A program made the translations under genes and the position numbers. The notes beneath the pieces are model-generated. The model made no database searches and was not told where the DNA came from. It saw only the letters and a list, made by a program, of their open reading frames with translations. Below, piece by piece: positions 1 to 64,000 of a stretch of DNA of 64,000 bases. This DNA comes from Paragordius varius (taxonomy: Eukaryota; Nematomorpha). The DNA is taken from the NCBI GenBank assembly GCA_964247055.1, contig OZ176054.1, forward strand, positions 2,604,001-2,668,000, given 5' to 3'. The first letter of the stretch is position 1; every line of letters starts with the position of its first letter.

Positions 1-261
1 GATCTTCGTTTTATCGTTTCGTAATCTGGAAAAGTATTTATATTCACTATAAATCTCTTTCTGCGAAAACCATGATTTTTTATTTAAAATTATAATTTTA
101 AGCGAAAAATCCCTTTTAAGTTATAACCTGATAAAAAATCACAAAACGCAATTTGCCAAAACGTAAAAGTAAAAAGCGAAAAAATTAATTAAAAATAATT
201 TATTAAGAAGCTTCTGTTAGATTTTATAAGTAACGAAAAATTTGCTGAAAATTAATTTTAC
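1..261. other. Intron at left edge
   Basis: The exon ending at 262 is followed on the minus strand by a GT donor (260-261). The remaining 260 bases are AT-rich with no exon that I can support, so the gene continues beyond the window. Confidence 0.7.
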
Positions 262-60721
<60,460 letters not shown>

Positions 60722-61328
60722 ATATATTTTGAATGTTATTTAAATCGGAATAATTTCAGAGTAATTTTTAGATAAAATACAGACATTCAAAATGGCGGAC
60801 ATTAGCAGACGATATTCACAATCGTTTGGTTTTTTGGTTTTAAAATTGGCGTCGTATTCGCAGATATATAGTGTATGTATATAATTTTTTTTAAATCAAA
60901 ATGAAATTTCAATGTTATTGATTATTACAAAATCAATCATTATTTTGGGTCGAATGCGCGATTCTTCATTATATATTTTGATGCGACAATAATATAAAAA
61001 CAATATGACATATAAAAAATATTGTTCTGTTTGATTTTAACTTATATTAAAATAAAATCATTAAACAAAAGTGTTTAATAAAAATAATATATTTGGGCCA
61101 TATTGTGGAATAAACTTTTTATAAATATATAAAAAATATAATGTTTTGTTTTTGATTGATGATTTTTTTTTCAGCTAGCAATATTTTGGGGAAGAAATTG
61201 GTCCTAATTGTTTTTGTGTAAACAGAAAAGAAATAATCAATTATTGATTCAAAATAATCATTAGTATTAAAAAGCCTGCCTGGTAAAAATATTTATATGG
61301 GGGATTAACTATAAATTAATAAGAAAAA

Positions 61329-61369
<41 letters not shown>

Positions 61370-62321
61370 GGAAAAACGAAGCTTGGATTATGAAATTCCT
61401 TTTTTTAATATATCACATTAACAATAAAAGGTTTAACATTTAAAAAACTTTTACTTTATAAACATAACATAAATCTAAAAATTTTTTACGCAAAAATAAT
61501 TACATTAAACCAATATATATTAGGAATTTGATGTAATTAATGAAAACTAGCTAATATCAGATAAATATAAAAATATACAAGCTGTTCAGCATGCGGGCTG
61601 GTGTTTATTTTTTCTATAAATTATATTCTGATTATTTTTTTCTTCTTTTCTTTGCTGCATAAAAATGGATATCGATAATTCAAAATTTTCTATTCCGATC
61701 CGATTACTAACTTATCAGACATCAACTGTTTGCATTTTCTGATATTAAACTTCAAACATTATATAAAATAGAATATAAATATGGGTTAACAAAGTACGTA
61801 CGCATGTTATGCAATACGATACGGGATTGTCTGAGTATTTGCAGACTATTTCACGGGGCTTTAAAAATTCGGTTTAATTAAGAATTTACATTATAGTAAC
61901 GAGAACTATTGTTGGTCAATTCTGTATTATGGCTAAAATGGTATCTAATTTACATATTTGTTAGCATGTATAAGATTTTTTTATTTTTATTAGTAACATT
62001 GAATATTGCGAACAGGCGCTACTGTATTTTTAATATGTAACTACAAAAAATAAAAATCATACATACCAACATACATGTTAATTAAAACCCCTTTTTACTC
62101 ACTGGAATGGGAAATAATAGCTCTCGTTACAACTCTAAATATTGATTATAACTATATGATTTAAAGTGGGAATTTTAATTTTAACAGTATTTATCGCTAA
62201 ATAAAAAGCAAGCGTGTTTTATTTGTATTTTCAAAATCATTAGTTTCCCGAATATGTTTAAAGCATTCATTATGATTTTGGTAAAATTTGATATACAATA
62301 AAACCTAATTTTTATAATTTA
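60722..62321. other. 5' flanking or 5' UTR/intron region
   Basis: 1.6 kb of AT-rich DNA upstream of the first coding exon. It holds a TA microsatellite at about 61336-61366. It may contain a promoter or non-coding first exon, but I cannot place a transcription start. Confidence 0.5.
61336..61366. repeat. (TA)n microsatellite
   Basis: An uninterrupted TA run of about 31 bp upstream of the gene. Confidence 0.9.
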
Positions 62322-64000
62322 CTAGCTTAAATCTCGTGCTGCTACGCAGCCCGAGGAAGTCCATAGGACTTTTTGGGGGTCGGAGAAGGGGGCGCTATTT
62401 GAAAAAAGGGTGGATTATATCAAAACATTATTTAATAGTTATGATCTCATAGGATTTTCAAAACAGTGCTTCATAGAATTTTCAAAACTGTGCATTCATA
62501 CTAATATATTGCTTATTGGTGTGAAGGCCCAAAATTGACGGCTAACGGAAAAGGCCGCTATACTATAATTTATACCTTTTTATGGGTATTATTTAAAACC
62601 TTTATTGAACTTGTATGGCTCCTTAAGTTTTTGGAAATTAGCTCCAAAACCATGCCTATTTTGTATGGCATCTCAGTTTTAAACCGGTCAACCCCTACCC
62701 ATAGACCTATATGAAAAAAGCGCTGAGTCAAATTTCTTTGCCTTTATGGGGCAAATATTTGGAATCATCTTTGAAACCATCGTCTCATGGGTTATTCGAA
62801 AAAATACCTCAACAATAATTATCGTTATATGATGGCGTGCGTATTTTTAGGGGCAAAAAGGCCCCAAAAAAGAGGCTAATAAAAAGACGCTGATCTAAAT
62901 TTTTACTTAATTACGCGTAATATTTCAAGTTGATGAGCTCATATGGCTTCATAAATTTTCTAAAATTAGCTCCAAAACAAAGCAATTTTAGTGGTGCAAT
63001 TTTTTGGCGGGTAGCTCCTTACCCAGAGGCAGGTATAAAAACAGCGCCAGGCAAAATTTTTAACTTTATATGGGGAATATCTGGAATTATTATAGATTCC
63101 ATATGTTTCTAAATTCTTGGAAATATTGCTTCGAAACTAAAAAATTGTTCTATGACGGCGAATTTTTCAGAGCGTAAAACTTTTCTTAGCGACTCATTGA
63201 AATAACCCCTATACTAAAATATTTGTTTTTTAAGGGGTAATAAATACTTTAGGCCCTTATTGAACTCACATAGTGTCATAGGTTTTCAAAAATTTGGCTC
63301 CAAAGGCATGCTGTATCGATATGGTGACGCAGTTTTACGCGCCTAGCCCCCTTAGGCGACACAAAAAAACGCTCGATTAAAATTTTTGCCTTAATTCGGG
63401 TAATACCTCGAATCGTGATTGATTCCATATGCTCTAGTGGGATTCGAAATTACCTCAAAACCAATTCTATGCTGGCGCATTTTCAGGGCAAGGGCCTAAT
63501 TAATGGGTAATTTTATAAAACCGTTCTACTTAAATTGCCTTTTTACGGGTGCCCTTATTGAACTCATATGGCCTGATAAGTTTCCAGAGTCACGCTGTAT
63601 CGAGTTTTGCTTTTATAGGGGAATACCTGGAATCATCATTGAATCCATATGTTCTTAATAGTTTTTGGAGGAATGGCTTCAAAACTAAATAATAGTTAAA
63701 TGATAGTGCATTTTTTAGGGCGTAAAGGGGAAAATTAACGGCTAATTTAAAAAAACCGCACGACTTAAATTTTTGCCTTTTTACGGGTAATATTTTAGGC
63801 CCTTATTAAACCTGGCCTGACAAGTTTTTTAAAAATTAACTCCTAAACAACGCAATCTCGATATGGTGGCGCAGTTTTAGGCGGGTAGCTCCCTGACCAG
63901 AGGCTAATACAAAAAAGCGCTTGATTAAACTTTTTGCCTTTTTACGGAGAATACATGGAATCATGATTGATTCCATAAGCTCTCATTAGTTTTTGGAGAA
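62322..64000 (-). mobile_element. Helitron/HINE-like element, 3' end and tail
   Basis: On the minus strand the left edge reads a hairpin with 10-nt arms (CTCGGGCTGC and GCAGCACGAG, one mismatch, loop GTA; 62333-62355), then ATTTAAG and CTAG, followed by host T at 62321. Hairpin, short spacer and CTRR before T is the classic Helitron 3' terminus. The element extends right beyond the window; no Rep/helicase coding is present here, so it may be a non-autonomous HINE/DINE-like member. The interior is a tandem array listed separately. Confidence 0.75.
62575..64000. repeat. Alternating A/B tandem array in the Helitron body
   Basis: Units of about 155-165 bp alternate. B-type units (near 62575, 62905, 63225, 63537, 63775) carry CCCTTATTGAACTCATATGG-like text. 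A-type units (near 62745, 63058, 63385, 63607, 63935) carry GGAATCATGATTGATTCCAT-like text. Both types share a TTTTTGCCTTTTTACGGGTA-like block. The dimer period is about 310-330 bp; the third B unit is truncated. Confidence 0.75.

Noticed and set aside
62930-63112. 60-codon ORF at the right end
   Set aside because: It lies within the A/B tandem array; neighbouring units do not preserve the frame.

Overview
The window is AT-rich invertebrate nuclear DNA. It is almost entirely one giant minus-strand gene, a twitchin/projectin-family muscle protein (C. elegans unc-22, Drosophila bent). I joined about 129 exons from 60,721 down to 262. Every junction has GT/AG splice sites and every codon phase carries across, giving about 26.5 kb of coding sequence and about 8,850 residues without an in-frame stop. 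The gene runs off the left edge, so the last C-terminal exons are missing. Kinase and flanking sequences look protostome (ecdysozoan or lophotrochozoan); the sequence alone does not name the species.

Layout, N to C terminus (high to low coordinate). (1) 60.7-51.7 kb: seven Ig domains, mostly split over two or three exons. (2) 49.2-51.7 kb: a huge exon encoding a Lys/Ala/Glu/Asp-rich tandem repeat of alternating 23- and 18-residue units, a probable extensible or helical spring. (3) 49.1-45.5 kb: two Ig domains. (4) 43.0-41.2 kb: a long Ser/Thr/Pro/Ala-rich disordered exon. (5) 39.7-35.0 kb: six Ig domains with a charged linker. (6) 35.0-4.4 kb: the core of FnIII-FnIII-Ig super-repeats, with irregular FnIII-FnIII-FnIII-Ig and double-Ig modules towards the C terminus. 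(7) 4.4-1.7 kb: the signature FnIII - linker - Ser/Thr kinase - regulatory tail. (8) 1.6-0.26 kb: two post-kinase Ig domains and a Ser/Arg-rich linker. In total I count about 34 FnIII and 34 Ig domains. No second gene, tRNA, rRNA or CRISPR array was found.

The introns and the upstream flank hold a mobile-element community. There are two foldback elements with inverted minisatellite arms and shared termini (27.9-29.3 kb and 53.06-53.67 kb), and a hAT-like MITE present at 47.0 kb, again inside the loop of the first foldback, and perhaps a third time near 44.3 kb. Further inverted-repeat elements lie at 8.65-9.52 kb, 40.25-40.41 kb, 40.8-41.1 kb and 56.6-56.7 kb. A Helitron/HINE-type 3' terminus at 62,322 leads into an alternating A/B tandem array of roughly 160-bp units running to the right edge.

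Functionally the gene would make a sarcomeric scaffold along thick filaments or connecting filaments. The Ig/FnIII super-repeats bind myosin, the N-terminal repeat and disordered segments act as springs, and the kinase near the C terminus is held inactive by its flanking linker and tail. Exon boundaries come from reading splice sites by eye and may be off by one or two bases.
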